NCBI GenBank assembly: GCA_032595675.1
Contig: JAVQMD010000001.1
Location: 2,264,640 to 2,328,639 of the forward strand
Source of the DNA: Candidatus Electrothrix rattekaaiensis
Lineage (GTDB): Bacteria; Desulfobacterota; Desulfobulbia; Desulfobulbales; Desulfobulbaceae
Length of the DNA stretch: 64,000 nucleotides
Direction of reading: 5' to 3'
Made by a program: the position numbers and the translations under genes. Below are positions 36,951-45,052 of the stretch, in pieces (position 1 is the stretch's first letter; the number at the start of each line of letters is the position of its first letter). The notes beneath the pieces are model-generated. The model was not told the origin of the DNA. It saw only the letters and a list, made by a program, of their open reading frames with translations, and did no database searches.

Positions 36951-37232
36951 TCAGCTCCTCGTTTTGCCTTGCTCGGAAAATACCTCGTCCAGAGTGGAAG
37001 CGGTCAGAATCCGTTCCGACCAAGTCTCCAGCATTGCGGAAGAAGCCTGTCGCAGCCGCTCCTCTGTCCAGCCGGGTAGCTGGCCGAAACGTCTGCGTAA
37101 TTGCCGGAGCAGCAGCCGAATTTCTCCTTCAAGGCGTCCTTCCTGTCGTCCTTCTTGTCGTCCTTCCTGCCGTCCTTCCTGATGCCCTTCCTGCCGCCCC
37201 TGATCAAAATATTTTTTCAGAAATGATTTCAT
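36951..37232 (-). CDS. Predicted nested C-terminal protein of the rpn gene (RpnS-like)
   Basis: 93 aa in the same frame as the nuclease, starting MKSFLKKYFDQGRQEG. An ideal ribosome binding site AGGAGGTGA lies in the coding region (complement of 37237-37245), seven bases from this ATG. That strength is unusual inside a gene. Paralogous fragments at 44628 and 63467 begin at exactly the same Met and keep the site. By analogy with E. coli Rpn genes, the short product may inhibit the full nuclease. Translation from this ATG is a prediction. Confidence 0.6.
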   Translation of the reverse strand: MKSFLKKYFDQGRQEGHQEGRQEGRQEGRQEGRLEGEIRLLLRQLRRRFGQLPGWTEERLRQASSAMLETWSERILTASTLDEVFSEQGKTRS

Positions 37233-37991
37233 TGTGTCACCTCCTGGCACAGCTTGGTCAAGGGCTGTGCTCAGTGTTTTTTCATCCACCTTCCCAGTAC
37301 CTTCGGTGAGATAGTACAGCAGGGTGAACATGATTTCGCGACCGTTTTCATCGGTCAGCAGTGTTTGCGCCTGAACCAGCAGATCGGGCAGCCGTTCCGC
37401 CAGATCCGGGCGGAAGATGTATTTGAGCACGAGCAGCAGGGTACGGGCCGCTGTTTCCCCGCTGATTTCCTGATCGTCACTCCGGGCTACGTCGTGCAGC
37501 ACAGGCGAGAATTCCGGTAAATGCCGCAACACCGTCTGCTCCTGTACGCTGAACAGCGACTGAAAATTCAGGGGATACGGCCAAGACCGTCTGCCGTGGT
37601 ACAGGATCATTGGGTACACGGGCGGCAGCATGGAAGTCTTCCGATTTTCCATGCAATGTCGTTCCCAGATTCGCACCATGTAGCGGAGCAACTGAAACAG
37701 GGTCAGCCGATCGGGATAGCTCTTGTGCTCAAGCAGCAGATAGAGCAGGAGTTTTTTCTGCTCGTCCTCTGCATCGCCTTGGGAAAGATAATCCACGGTA
37801 AAAAGAAGATCCGATGCTGACGGGTGCAGCTCAGGATCGACAAAGCTGTCCTGCACGCGCTCAAGGGTCGCGAGATCAAGATGATCCAGCAGATCTTTTG
37901 GCAGGTTGTACCGGAAATATCCCGCCGCCACCTCTGGTCGTCCCAAAGTCTGCCTGACCACGCTGTCATGAGGGTTGTCCACTGTACTCAT
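36951..37991 (-). CDS. Rpn-family (PF04754) PD-(D/E)XK nuclease, full length
   Basis: 346 aa from the ATG at 37991 (MSTVDNPHDSVVRQ), preferred over a further in-frame start at 38054 because paralogous fragments share this start. The nuclease core has SDLLFTVDYL (Asp) and LLYLLLEHKSYPD (the ExK motif). A 12-base repeat encodes RQEG units near residues 263-285. A C-terminal helical region ends in ERILTASTLDEVFSEQ. Rpn proteins are DNA nucleases first annotated as transposases; in E. coli they are toxic and antiphage, and are restrained by a shorter protein made from the 3' part of the same gene. The same arrangement is seen here (internal start at 37232). Confidence 0.85.
   Translation of the reverse strand: MSTVDNPHDSVVRQTLGRPEVAAGYFRYNLPKDLLDHLDLATLERVQDSFVDPELHPSASDLLFTVDYLSQGDAEDEQKKLLLYLLLEHKSYPDRLTLFQLLRYMVRIWERHCMENRKTSMLPPVYPMILYHGRRSWPYPLNFQSLFSVQEQTVLRHLPEFSPVLHDVARSDDQEISGETAARTLLLVLKYIFRPDLAERLPDLLVQAQTLLTDENGREIMFTLLYYLTEGTGKVDEKTLSTALDQAVPGGDTMKSFLKKYFDQGRQEGHQEGRQEGRQEGRQEGRLEGEIRLLLRQLRRRFGQLPGWTEERLRQASSAMLETWSERILTASTLDEVFSEQGKTRS
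37133..37203. repeat. 12-bp tandem repeat inside the rpn gene
   Basis: About six copies of a 12-base unit encode (R/H)QEG on the minus strand. The paralogous copies at 44.8 kb and 63.5 kb have only two units. The unit is a multiple of three, so changes in copy number keep the frame and alter only linker length. Confidence 0.8.
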
Positions 37992-38105
37992 ACGGAAAAT
38001 ATAACCGTTGTGGTGGGATTGCGCAACGAGCAATAATGAGAACAATGTTGGCAACGTGGCAGCTTGTACATCAGAATAGGTTGGGAGGAACCAAAATATT
38101 TCCCG
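37992..38105 (-). repeat. Rpn leader repeat, copy A
   Basis: The 114 bases before the full Rpn ATG match, with a few changes and one gap, the plus-strand segments 63240-63411 and 63690-63802. Shared landmarks on the coding strand are TTTCGGTTCCTCCC or TTTTGGTTCCTCCC, AAGCTG(T/C)CACGTTGCC and, next to the ATG, ACGGTTATATTTTCCGT. It probably carries the promoter and travels with these genes. Confidence 0.75.
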
Positions 38106-38152
38106 CCCTGTCAGGATAATTACCCAATAAATACAAATTATTGCCCTCCCCC

Positions 38153-39887
38153 CTCACATTGAGCGGGTTGTCTTTTTTGAAAAATAGATTAAAATTCACC
38201 ATAATTCCATACTGTTCGCTGTAAACATCTTACAATACTGTAATAATGGAAAAATACTCGATTGAACGACTTGATCATTTAGGCATAGTAGCCGGAACAA
38301 TTAAAGATCTCGGGCTGGTAGAATTTATTGACTCCCACTTGGGCCATTATGAAAATGAAACTTTGTCCGCTGGGGAAACCGTAGCTGGAATGATATTGAA
38401 CGGATTAGGTTTTTCCAATAAGCCCCTGTCATTGACCCCTTTATTTTTTCAAAACTGTCCTCTTTCTTTGCTGTTTAGGGACGGAGTGAATGCCGATGAT
38501 TTTAATCGTTTCAAACTCGGGCGCGTCCTCGACCGTCTGCACAATTTTGGAACCGAAGCACTTTTCAGTCACATAGCTGTCGATGTCTGTGAAAAAGAAA
38601 ACATTGACTTTCGTTTCAATCATTTGGATACAAGTGCTTTCAGTCTGACGGGTGAATATCTTCCAGATGTTGATGAGCAGGCGATTTCTATCACCCACGG
38701 ACATTCTAAAGACCATCGCCCTGATTTAAAACAGGTCATGCTTGAAATGATGGTTACTCAGGATGGCGGAATTCCAATTTTATTTAAAAGCTTAGACGGT
38801 AACAGTTCAGACAACACTGTCTTTAAGGATCGTGCGGCAGCTCTGATCAAAGAGTTTGAACAGTCTGAAACCCCTCGGTATATTGTAGCCGACTGCAAGA
38901 TGTATACTCGGAAGAATGCCCCAAATTTAAGTAAACTGCTTTTTGTCACCCGTATTCCTCAAAATATAAAAGAAGTTGAAGAAGTTATCACTCAGGCCTT
39001 GGACAACACAGATGACTGGCTGGAATTCGATGGCGGACCTAACGTCAAGATGTTCAATGTGGAACATTATGGAATCAGGCAGAGGTGGCATGTTGTTTCT
39101 TCTGAAGCTTCTCGTCAAAAATCCGTCAAAAAAATCGAAAAAAAGGCAAAAAAAGAAAGAGTTAAGATCCAGAAAGCAATTTTTCACCTGCAAGCGGATC
39201 GCTTTCACTGCGTAGAAGATGCAATCAAAGCGGGCGAGAAATTAGCCGGCAGATGGAAGACCCACAGCCTATCATCGTATGAAATCATAGAACATAAACA
39301 GTACAAAGGGAAAGGACGTCCGAAAAAAGGTGAACAACCTGTCGCAATTGATTATCAGATAGTTTTAGCAGCACAGCTTGACAGCGACAAAGTGGATCGA
39401 CTGCAAAAAGTAGCTGCATGTTATATCATAGGCACTAATATCCATGAAGAACATCTGTCTGTACAGGAAGTTCTCTATGCCTATAAGGAACAAAACCATG
39501 CGGAACAAGGGTTCCGTTTTCTGAAGGATCCTTTATTTTTTGCTTCCTCCTTATTTTTAAAAAAACCGTCTCGAATTTCTGCATTACTTATGGTCATGGT
39601 GCTTTCACTGTTAGTTTACGGGATAGCAGAAAGACGAATGCGTAATCGGTTAGCTGAACAGCAGGAAACCGTTCCTAATCAAATTAACCAGCCTACTCAG
39701 ACACCTACTTTGCGCTGGATTTTTCAGTTAATGGGCGGAATCAGTCGTATCAAAATCACTGTTGGAAACCGGGTTAAATATGTTTTTGACGGTATTACCA
39801 AGCTGAAACAACGAATACTGTTACTCTTTGGTGATGGTGTGGCTAATATATATCAAATTTCATAAAACTGCACCCGCTCAATGTGAG
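38153..39887 (+). mobile_element. Complete IS1634-family type insertion sequence
   Basis: 1735 bp. The 16-base terminal inverted repeats CTCACATTGAGCGGGT are perfect (38153-38168 and the complement of 39872-39887). TCCCCC lies directly outside both ends (38147-38152 and 39888-39893), a 6-bp target duplication. One intact transposase gene fills the element. Perfect ends, intact gene and intact duplication suggest recent insertion into a C-rich site between the rpn leader and the exported protein gene. Confidence 0.9.
38246..39865 (+). CDS. IS1634-family (IS4-like DDE) transposase
   Basis: 539 aa. The N-terminal DUF4277-like region reads YSIERLDHLGIVAGTIKDLGL. The RNase H-like core has FNHLDTSAF (first Asp), then YIVADCKMY (second Asp) and the Glu in the YKEQNHAEQGFRFLKDP segment, which is the YREK-like signature of IS4-group enzymes. 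A basic stretch (KKIEKKAKKERVKIQK) lies mid-protein. The gene is complete and stops 22 bases before the right inverted repeat ends. Confidence 0.92.
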   Translation: MEKYSIERLDHLGIVAGTIKDLGLVEFIDSHLGHYENETLSAGETVAGMILNGLGFSNKPLSLTPLFFQNCPLSLLFRDGVNADDFNRFKLGRVLDRLHNFGTEALFSHIAVDVCEKENIDFRFNHLDTSAFSLTGEYLPDVDEQAISITHGHSKDHRPDLKQVMLEMMVTQDGGIPILFKSLDGNSSDNTVFKDRAAALIKEFEQSETPRYIVADCKMYTRKNAPNLSKLLFVTRIPQNIKEVEEVITQALDNTDDWLEFDGGPNVKMFNVEHYGIRQRWHVVSSEASRQKSVKKIEKKAKKERVKIQKAIFHLQADRFHCVEDAIKAGEKLAGRWKTHSLSSYEIIEHKQYKGKGRPKKGEQPVAIDYQIVLAAQLDSDKVDRLQKVAACYIIGTNIHEEHLSVQEVLYAYKEQNHAEQGFRFLKDPLFFASSLFLKKPSRISALLMVMVLSLLVYGIAERRMRNRLAEQQETVPNQINQPTQTPTLRWIFQLMGGISRIKITVGNRVKYVFDGITKLKQRILLLFGDGVANIYQIS

Positions 39888-40031
39888 TCCCCCCCTCTCT
39901 TTCTCCCCATTTTCCCCCTCTAAAAACTTTTTGCTTTTGGAAAAGTCAGGCCATATAATCTTATACATATACAATAGACATGCACATTTTCAAGAAGATG
40001 TTGTTGTTGAACAAACAAAAAGGATGAATAT

Positions 40032-40949
40032 ATGAAGGAAAAACTCGACCGAGATAAGAGTGCCCCTGAAAGCCAGGAGCGGCGTACAACCATCAAGAAA
40101 ATCGCGGTCGGGGTTGGTGCTCTGGCTGGAATCAGCAGCCTGCCGGAGCAGTGGACAAGACCGGTTGTGGAAGGCATTGTTCTACCCGCCCATGCCCAGA
40201 CCAGCGCGAATTTGGTGATCTGCCCGGAAATTTTTCTTACCCTGCTGAGCGGTACGCAGGCGAGCGGGACCGTGGTTGTGCGGGTACAGGGCTGCGTGAC
40301 CCCGCCGACAGACGGCGTGCAGATTCTTCTCGCGGTGCAGGGTTCACAGGCGGCGGCTGTGGCCGGGACAGCACCGCTGAAACCGGCGGGTTTGCTTGAG
40401 CGGGCTTTGGCCGCAGCAGGTGATTTGCTGGTCAGCGAGGCTGTGGCAGCGGACTGCGTTGAGATTCCTGGTTGGGCGGTGACCGATGCGCAGGGAATTT
40501 TTACTGCGGACTTCAAAATCCTCTGCGGCCCAGGAATTCAATCGGTGTATGCCTATGCGGCCTTGGCAGCTGATCGGACAAACGGAGGCTACGGGTACGG
40601 TGTGTTTTCTGTGCCTGGGGGGACAAAGGCAGAGCCGGTCGATCCGCCTAAGCCGGTTGATCCGGTTGATCCGCCAGCGGAGCCGATCTCTCCCTGTTCT
40701 CCGGGGATAGCCAACCCGTTGCCCGATGATATCACCTTGATTCACGGCGGAACTGAGTACATCATTCCGGGGAACACTCTCTTTATGAGTGTCGATCTGA
40801 CCGTGTACGAAGAACCCTTTAGCCTGACCTTCAGAGCGTCCACGGACAGCAAAAAAGTATTGGCGTATAAAGACACCAAAATTCCGTTTACCAATGAAGT
40901 CACGATTGACGACGCGGTCTGCGGCGGTCGCTACACCATAGGAACTTAG
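40032..40949 (+). CDS. Exported protein with Tat-like signal, unknown function
   Basis: 305 aa. The N-terminus has ERRTTIKKIAVGVGALAGI (twin Arg at 17-18 and a hydrophobic stretch) and a cleavage-like site AHAQTS near residue 55, preceded by WTRPVVEGIVLPAHAQ. The mature part has two Ig-like-sized blocks joined by a Pro-rich linker (EPVDPPKPVDPVDPP). Several Cys residues could form disulfides. I do not recognise the family. The next gene, 62 bases on, encodes a collagen-like protein, and the two probably form one operon for a surface structure. Confidence 0.6.
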   Translation: MKEKLDRDKSAPESQERRTTIKKIAVGVGALAGISSLPEQWTRPVVEGIVLPAHAQTSANLVICPEIFLTLLSGTQASGTVVVRVQGCVTPPTDGVQILLAVQGSQAAAVAGTAPLKPAGLLERALAAAGDLLVSEAVAADCVEIPGWAVTDAQGIFTADFKILCGPGIQSVYAYAALAADRTNGGYGYGVFSVPGGTKAEPVDPPKPVDPVDPPAEPISPCSPGIANPLPDDITLIHGGTEYIIPGNTLFMSVDLTVYEEPFSLTFRASTDSKKVLAYKDTKIPFTNEVTIDDAVCGGRYTIGT

Positions 40950-41011
40950 CATTGAACAGTAAACAATAAAAAATATCGACGGACCGTCCGTCGAAAAAAG
41001 AGGGTATCATA

Positions 41012-42682
41012 ATGAAAGAAAATAGAACAGGCAGTACCGGAAAAAAGCAGATACTCGCAGCCCTGTGTCTGGCCTCCCTGATGCTCACCGCGCCTGCGAC
41101 GCAGGCGGCGAACAAAGTGGTCGTGATCCCGCTGGGCGGCAGTACAACCTATATCGGTGCGTCCATCTTCTGGACCGGGGCTTGGAGGGATCATTTCCAG
41201 TATGTGCTCGGGGACGGCATGCAGTACGGGGGTAGCTCGTATATCTGCGTAAAGGATCATGTGTCTTCGTCCGCGAATCTGCCGCCCAATGAAACGTATT
41301 GGAGCTTGATGGCGGATAAGGGTGGGGTAAAGGGTGACACTGGACCTCAAGGTCCGCAGGGCTTTCAGGGTGCTGAAGGTCCGCAGGGAGTAGCAGGACC
41401 ACAAGGAGCGCAGGGTGCTCAGGGTGCTCAGGGAGTCGATGGAACTGATGGTGTCCAAGGTGCTCAAGGAGCGCAGGGTGCTCAGGGAGTCGATGGAACT
41501 GATGGTGTCCAAGGTGCTCAAGGAGCGCAGGGTGCTCAGGGTGCTCAGGGAGTCGATGGAACTGATGGTGTCCAAGGTGCTCAAGGAGCGCAGGGTGCTC
41601 AGGGAGCCGATGGAACTGATGGTGTTCAGGGTGCAGAAGGTCCGCAGGGAGTAGCAGGTCCACAAGGTGCTCAAGGTGCTCAGGGAGTTCAGGGTGCTGA
41701 AGGTCCGCAGGGCGTAGCAGGTCCACAAGGTGCGCAAGGAGCTCAGGGAGTCGATGGAACTGATGGTGTCCAAGGTGCTCAAGGAGCGCAGGGTGCTCAG
41801 GGAGCCGATGGAACTGATGGAGCCCAAGGTGCTCAAGGAGCGCAGGGTGCTCAGGGGCCCACAGGCCCCGCTGGCACCAGCTCCTGGACAGACGATACAG
41901 ACCAGGTTACTGCGACTGTCAACGTAGGTATAGGTACGGGTGCAGCCACTCCCGGTGCGAAGCTGCACGTTGATGGTGAGATAAAAATGGAGGCAACTAC
42001 TGCCGCTTGTGATACGGCGTCCGCAGGGAAGATCCGTTGGAGCGGGTCGGATTTTGAGGGGTGCGATGGCATGGCATGGGTGTCGCTCACTAAAGCATAT
42101 GAATTGTCGGTGCCCACCGTTACCTCCGCCTCCGGGCAGGTATGGATGGATCGCAATCTCGGCGCGAGCCGTGTCGCGACATCGATAGACGACACCTTGG
42201 CGATGGGCGACCTATACCAATGGGGTCGACCGAGCGATGGTCACCAGAGCCGGACCAGTCCGACCGAGCCAACCCAGTGGACACAAACGGAGCCCCAACC
42301 GGACCATGGCAAGTTCATTATAGGCTTTAATGATTGGTTGTCCCCCTCGCGGAGTGGCCTGTGGCAGCCCGACACGAATGTGAACGATCCGTGTCCGAGT
42401 GGGTTCAGGATACCCAACACTCTTGAATGGGGAGCGGAGTTGGGCACTTATGGATACAATGATACTGCACTTTTTGACTCACCGCTTAAAGTGGTCCACA
42501 CCGGGGTTCGTATAGTTACGGGTGCGATTATCGGTACGAACACCCGCTCAATGTATTGGACATCATCTTATGGCGGAGTCAGCGAAGTGGCCCTCCGTAT
42601 GGAGGCGAATTCTGGTGGAGCCACACGGGATGCCAACACACCGCGCGCAGAAGGCTTAGCAATCCGTTGTATAAAGAAATGA
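41012..42682 (+). CDS. Collagen-like surface protein with carbohydrate-binding and FISUMP-like ends
   Basis: 556 aa. A Sec signal peptide (about 1-33, ending ATQAAN) is followed by a small domain resembling carbohydrate-binding or tail-fibre modules (YGGSSYICVKDH, PPNETYWSLMA). A collagen-like Gly-x-y tract of about 60 triplets follows (residues about 107-288), rich in Gly-Ala-Gln and poor in proline, built from an 18-residue unit with GVDGTDGVQ. Next is a tail-fibre-like segment (VGIGTGAATPGAKLHVDG, GKIRWSGSDFEGCDG). The C-terminus has the FISUMP pattern (GQVWMDRNLGASR, DPCPSGFRIP, YWTSS, AIRCIKK). Probably a trimeric surface adhesin or fibre. Confidence 0.82.
   Translation: MKENRTGSTGKKQILAALCLASLMLTAPATQAANKVVVIPLGGSTTYIGASIFWTGAWRDHFQYVLGDGMQYGGSSYICVKDHVSSSANLPPNETYWSLMADKGGVKGDTGPQGPQGFQGAEGPQGVAGPQGAQGAQGAQGVDGTDGVQGAQGAQGAQGVDGTDGVQGAQGAQGAQGAQGVDGTDGVQGAQGAQGAQGADGTDGVQGAEGPQGVAGPQGAQGAQGVQGAEGPQGVAGPQGAQGAQGVDGTDGVQGAQGAQGAQGADGTDGAQGAQGAQGAQGPTGPAGTSSWTDDTDQVTATVNVGIGTGAATPGAKLHVDGEIKMEATTAACDTASAGKIRWSGSDFEGCDGMAWVSLTKAYELSVPTVTSASGQVWMDRNLGASRVATSIDDTLAMGDLYQWGRPSDGHQSRTSPTEPTQWTQTEPQPDHGKFIIGFNDWLSPSRSGLWQPDTNVNDPCPSGFRIPNTLEWGAELGTYGYNDTALFDSPLKVVHTGVRIVTGAIIGTNTRSMYWTSSYGGVSEVALRMEANSGGATRDANTPRAEGLAIRCIKK
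41337..41872 (+). repeat. Tandem repeat region encoding the Gly-x-y tract
   Basis: A 54-base unit (18 residues, six triplets) with GGTGCTCAAGGAGCGCAGGG recurs several times, mixed with a second unit containing GGTCCGCAGGGAGTAGCAGG. Copies are nearly identical at the DNA level, so recent expansion or conversion is likely and copy number may vary between strains. The minus strand is also open across it, an artefact of the repeat. Confidence 0.85.
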
Positions 42683-42720
42683 TGGAGCCAGTTGATGCAT
42701 TTGTCATCTTTGTCCCTTTA

Positions 42721-42746
42721 CGACCGCATCGCGTAGCGTGCGGTCG
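42721..42746. repeat. Hairpin after the collagen-like gene
   Basis: CGACCGCA (42721-42728) pairs with TGCGGTCG (42739-42746) about 40 bases after the stop codon. No T run follows, so it is at best a weak transcript end. The 197 bases from 42747 to 42943 hold no gene that I can support. Confidence 0.45.
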
Positions 42747-42943
42747 CCGGGTCAGGCGTGGGTGAGAAAGGCAGGTGCCACCGCCCTCCAAGGCATAATC
42801 CGCATTGACACCGCCTCATCCCCCAATCCCGCCCTTACCCAGCGCAACCACCGTTCAACGTATTCCCCAAACCGAGAGGAGCCGCTAGGCTCCCCCGGTT
42901 CCTGCTCCTCGCCCGATTCACGTTCTGCAAATCCTAACCCCAA

Positions 42944-43297
42944 GGGGATTATCGTTATCCCCTATGTACGCAAGGCAGTCCCCAGGGGGATCATCGTTAT
43001 CCCCCATATACGCAAGGAAGTCCCCAAGGGGATCATCATTATCCCCCATGTACGCAAGGAAGTCCCCAAGGGGATGATCATTATCCCCCATGTACGCAAG
43101 ACAATCCCCAAGGGGATGATCATTATCCCCCATGTACGCAAGGCAATCCCCAAGGGGATTATCGTTATCCCCCATGTACGCAAGGCAATCCCCAAGGGGA
43201 TTATCGTTATCCCCCATGTACGCAAGGCAATCCCCAAGGGGATTATCGTTATCCCCTATGTACGCAAGGCAGTCCCCAAGGGGATTATCGTTTATCC
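42944..43297. repeat. 42-bp tandem repeat array, eight units
   Basis: Eight direct copies of 42 bases (42944-43279) and a partial ninth. Each unit runs from GGGGATTATCGTTATCCCC through TATGTACGCAAGGCAGTCCCCAA. Units contain a GGGGAT..ATCCCC inverted pair, and the junctions form CCCC-AA-GGGG. Because 42 is a multiple of three, frames on both strands stay open. On the plus strand the unit would encode GIIVIPHVRKAIPK. There is no start with a ribosome binding site, and substitutions fall at all codon positions, so I do not call a gene. Confidence 0.9.
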
Positions 43298-43371
43298 TCG
43301 TTCCTAAGCCCTTGCTTAGAACTTGCCCTATATAACTACGGCTGTTACATTGTAACTATGATATATCGTAG

Positions 43372-43388
43372 GGTGCGCCCTGCGCACC
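43372..43388. repeat. Short palindrome before the glycosyltransferase gene
   Basis: GGTGCG (43372-43377) pairs with CGCACC (43383-43388) in the sequence CGTAGGGTGCGCCCTGCGC, a REP-like form. It lies 62 bases before the GTG start. Confidence 0.4.
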
Positions 43389-43449
43389 GTCTGTTCTGGA
43401 GAAAATGAAATAACAATCTGTCAATGTTGGAATGCAGGAGGAATGTTCA

Positions 43450-44571
43450 GTGCCAACAGCAGGGATAAAAGTGCTCTTTATCGGCAAGAGCTGGGCCGTA
43501 CCCTATGAAGTAAAAGTCTGCGAAAACATCAGCGGATTGTTCCAGGATATTGCCTCATTTGCCCCGGATGTCCTTGTCACCAGCGAGTTTGCTCCAGGGG
43601 CTTTAAATATTGCCGGGCTGGAGTTACGGAAAAAGTGGATACATGTTAATCCCGATGCCTCGGATGACGAGGTGACCCTTGCTATTGACAGCTGCTATAT
43701 CGGCACTCTCTTCGGCCCCCATCATCTGGACGAGTCCCTGCCACTGATCAGCATCTATACCCCAACCTATAATACCGGAGATTTTCTCAGAGACACCTAT
43801 CAGTCCCTGCGGGAACAAACGTATCCGAACTGGGAATGGTGCGTGGTGGACGATGAGTCCAGCGACGGTACTTGGCAGAAGCTGCTTGAGCTGGCAAAAG
43901 AAGATTATCGGGTTCGTCCGATGCAGATAAAACACAGCGGCAAGATCGGGCATCTGAAGGATATCGCCACCCGGATGGCAAACGGCAGGTATGTAATCGA
44001 ACTTGACCACGATGATATGCTCACCGATAATGCGGTGGAGGAGGTTCGCCAAGCATTTGATGCCAACCCGGATGTCGGTATGGTCTACTCAAATTGTGCC
44101 AGTTTTTTCTCTGACGGAAGCCCGCAGATGTTCGGCGATGATTTTTGGAAGGATCGCTACCGGGACACGGAGTACCGGGGAAAGATATACCGAGAATGCC
44201 TCAATCCTGATATTTATGACAGCTTTGGCCCGGAGCATCATCAGCTTTTTGGCTGGTTTCTGACCGTCGGACCAAATCATGTCCGGGCCTACAGGGCGGA
44301 AACCTTGCGTAGCCTGGGAGGGTATAACCGGAATTTCCCGGTTGCCGACGACTGGGAACTGTACGCCAGATTCTTCCTCTCTTCCAAATGCCTGCATCTG
44401 GACAAGATGCTCTACCTTTACCGCTTCCATGATGCGGCCTCCAACACGACTTTTACGCGCAATAAATCCATTCAGGATCATCTTGAGCTTGGACGCCGTC
44501 ATCATGCCGCAGCCTTTATCGCATATAATAAGCGACGTCAGGCAATGTCGGAAGATTCCGAGAATGTTTAA
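43450..44571 (+). CDS. Family 2 glycosyltransferase
   Basis: 373 aa from a GTG at 43450, chosen because AGGAGG ends eight bases before it; the ATG at 43432 overlaps that site. Residues about 1-95 form an N-terminal domain. The GT-A fold begins PLISIYTPTYNTGDFLRDTY, then VVDDESSDGTW and the metal-binding ELDHDDML. It transfers an activated sugar to a surface polymer or protein; donor and acceptor are unknown. It could decorate the nearby collagen-like protein, but this is only suggested by location. Confidence 0.85.
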   Translation: MPTAGIKVLFIGKSWAVPYEVKVCENISGLFQDIASFAPDVLVTSEFAPGALNIAGLELRKKWIHVNPDASDDEVTLAIDSCYIGTLFGPHHLDESLPLISIYTPTYNTGDFLRDTYQSLREQTYPNWEWCVVDDESSDGTWQKLLELAKEDYRVRPMQIKHSGKIGHLKDIATRMANGRYVIELDHDDMLTDNAVEEVRQAFDANPDVGMVYSNCASFFSDGSPQMFGDDFWKDRYRDTEYRGKIYRECLNPDIYDSFGPEHHQLFGWFLTVGPNHVRAYRAETLRSLGGYNRNFPVADDWELYARFFLSSKCLHLDKMLYLYRFHDAASNTTFTRNKSIQDHLELGRRHHAAAFIAYNKRRQAMSEDSENV

Positions 44572-44627
44572 TGAGCCGTGTAGGGTGTCCTATAGCGCAG
44601 TAGTCTGCTTTGATGTGGAGCCGTATT

Positions 44628-44855
44628 CTATTCTACGCCTTGCTCGGAAAACACCTCCTCCAAGGTGGAGGCTGTCAGAATCCGTTCCGACCAAGTCTCC
44701 AGCATTGCGGAAGAAGCCTGTCGCAGCCGTTCCTCTGTCCAGCCGGGTAGCTGGCCGAAACGTCTGCGTAATTGCCGGAGCAGCAGCCGAATTTCTCCTT
44801 CAAGGCGTCCTTCCTGACGCCCCTGATCAAAATATTTTTTCAAAAATGATTTCAT
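44628..44855 (-). CDS. Orphan C-terminal Rpn protein (RpnS-like), copy 1
   Basis: 75 aa starting MKSFLKKYFDQGRQEGRLEG at the same internal Met as in the intact Rpn gene. AGGAGG lies seven bases upstream (complement of 44863-44868). The frame is intact to its stop, and the C-terminal RILTASTLEEVFSEQ is conserved even though the nuclease part is deleted. If translated, it would be a free-standing version of the predicted short inhibitor. The deletion may equally be plain decay. Confidence 0.55.
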   Translation of the reverse strand: MKSFLKKYFDQGRQEGRLEGEIRLLLRQLRRRFGQLPGWTEERLRQASSAMLETWSERILTASTLEEVFSEQGVE

Positions 44856-44998
44856 TGTGTCACCTCCTGGCACAGCTTGGTCAAGAGCTGTGCTCAGTGT
44901 TTTTTCATCCACTTGTACCGAAAATATCCTGCTGCTACCTCGGGGCGTCCCAGAGTCTGTCTGACTACGCTGTCATGAGGATTATCTGCTGTGTTCAT
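44628..44998 (-). pseudogene. Internally deleted rpn gene
   Basis: The ATG at 44998 starts MNTADNPHDSVVRQTLGRPE and continues to GYFRYK, matching the intact gene. The sequence then jumps to the codons before VDEKTLSTALDQ, about 200 codons later, with a frame change, so the nuclease core is gone. The upstream bases keep ACGGTTATATTTT before the ATG. Only the 3' part remains open (see the 44628-44855 entry). Confidence 0.85.
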
Positions 44999-45052
44999 AG
45001 AAAAAATATAACCGTTGCTGTGGAATTACGCAACCCGCGATATACCTGTCTG

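Noticed and set aside
40946-41968. Long minus-strand frame rich in Ser-Thr-Leu opposite the collagen-like gene
   Set aside because: It is the antisense of the Gly-x-y repeat; the plus-strand protein has a signal peptide and recognisable end domains.
42944-43297. Possible CRISPR array
   Set aside because: Units are contiguous 42-bp copies with no unique spacers and no cas genes in the window.
42738-43307. Plus-strand open frame through the 42-bp repeats, about 189 codons
   Set aside because: No start with a ribosome binding site, both strands are open because 42 is a multiple of three, and substitutions between units are not biased to third positions.
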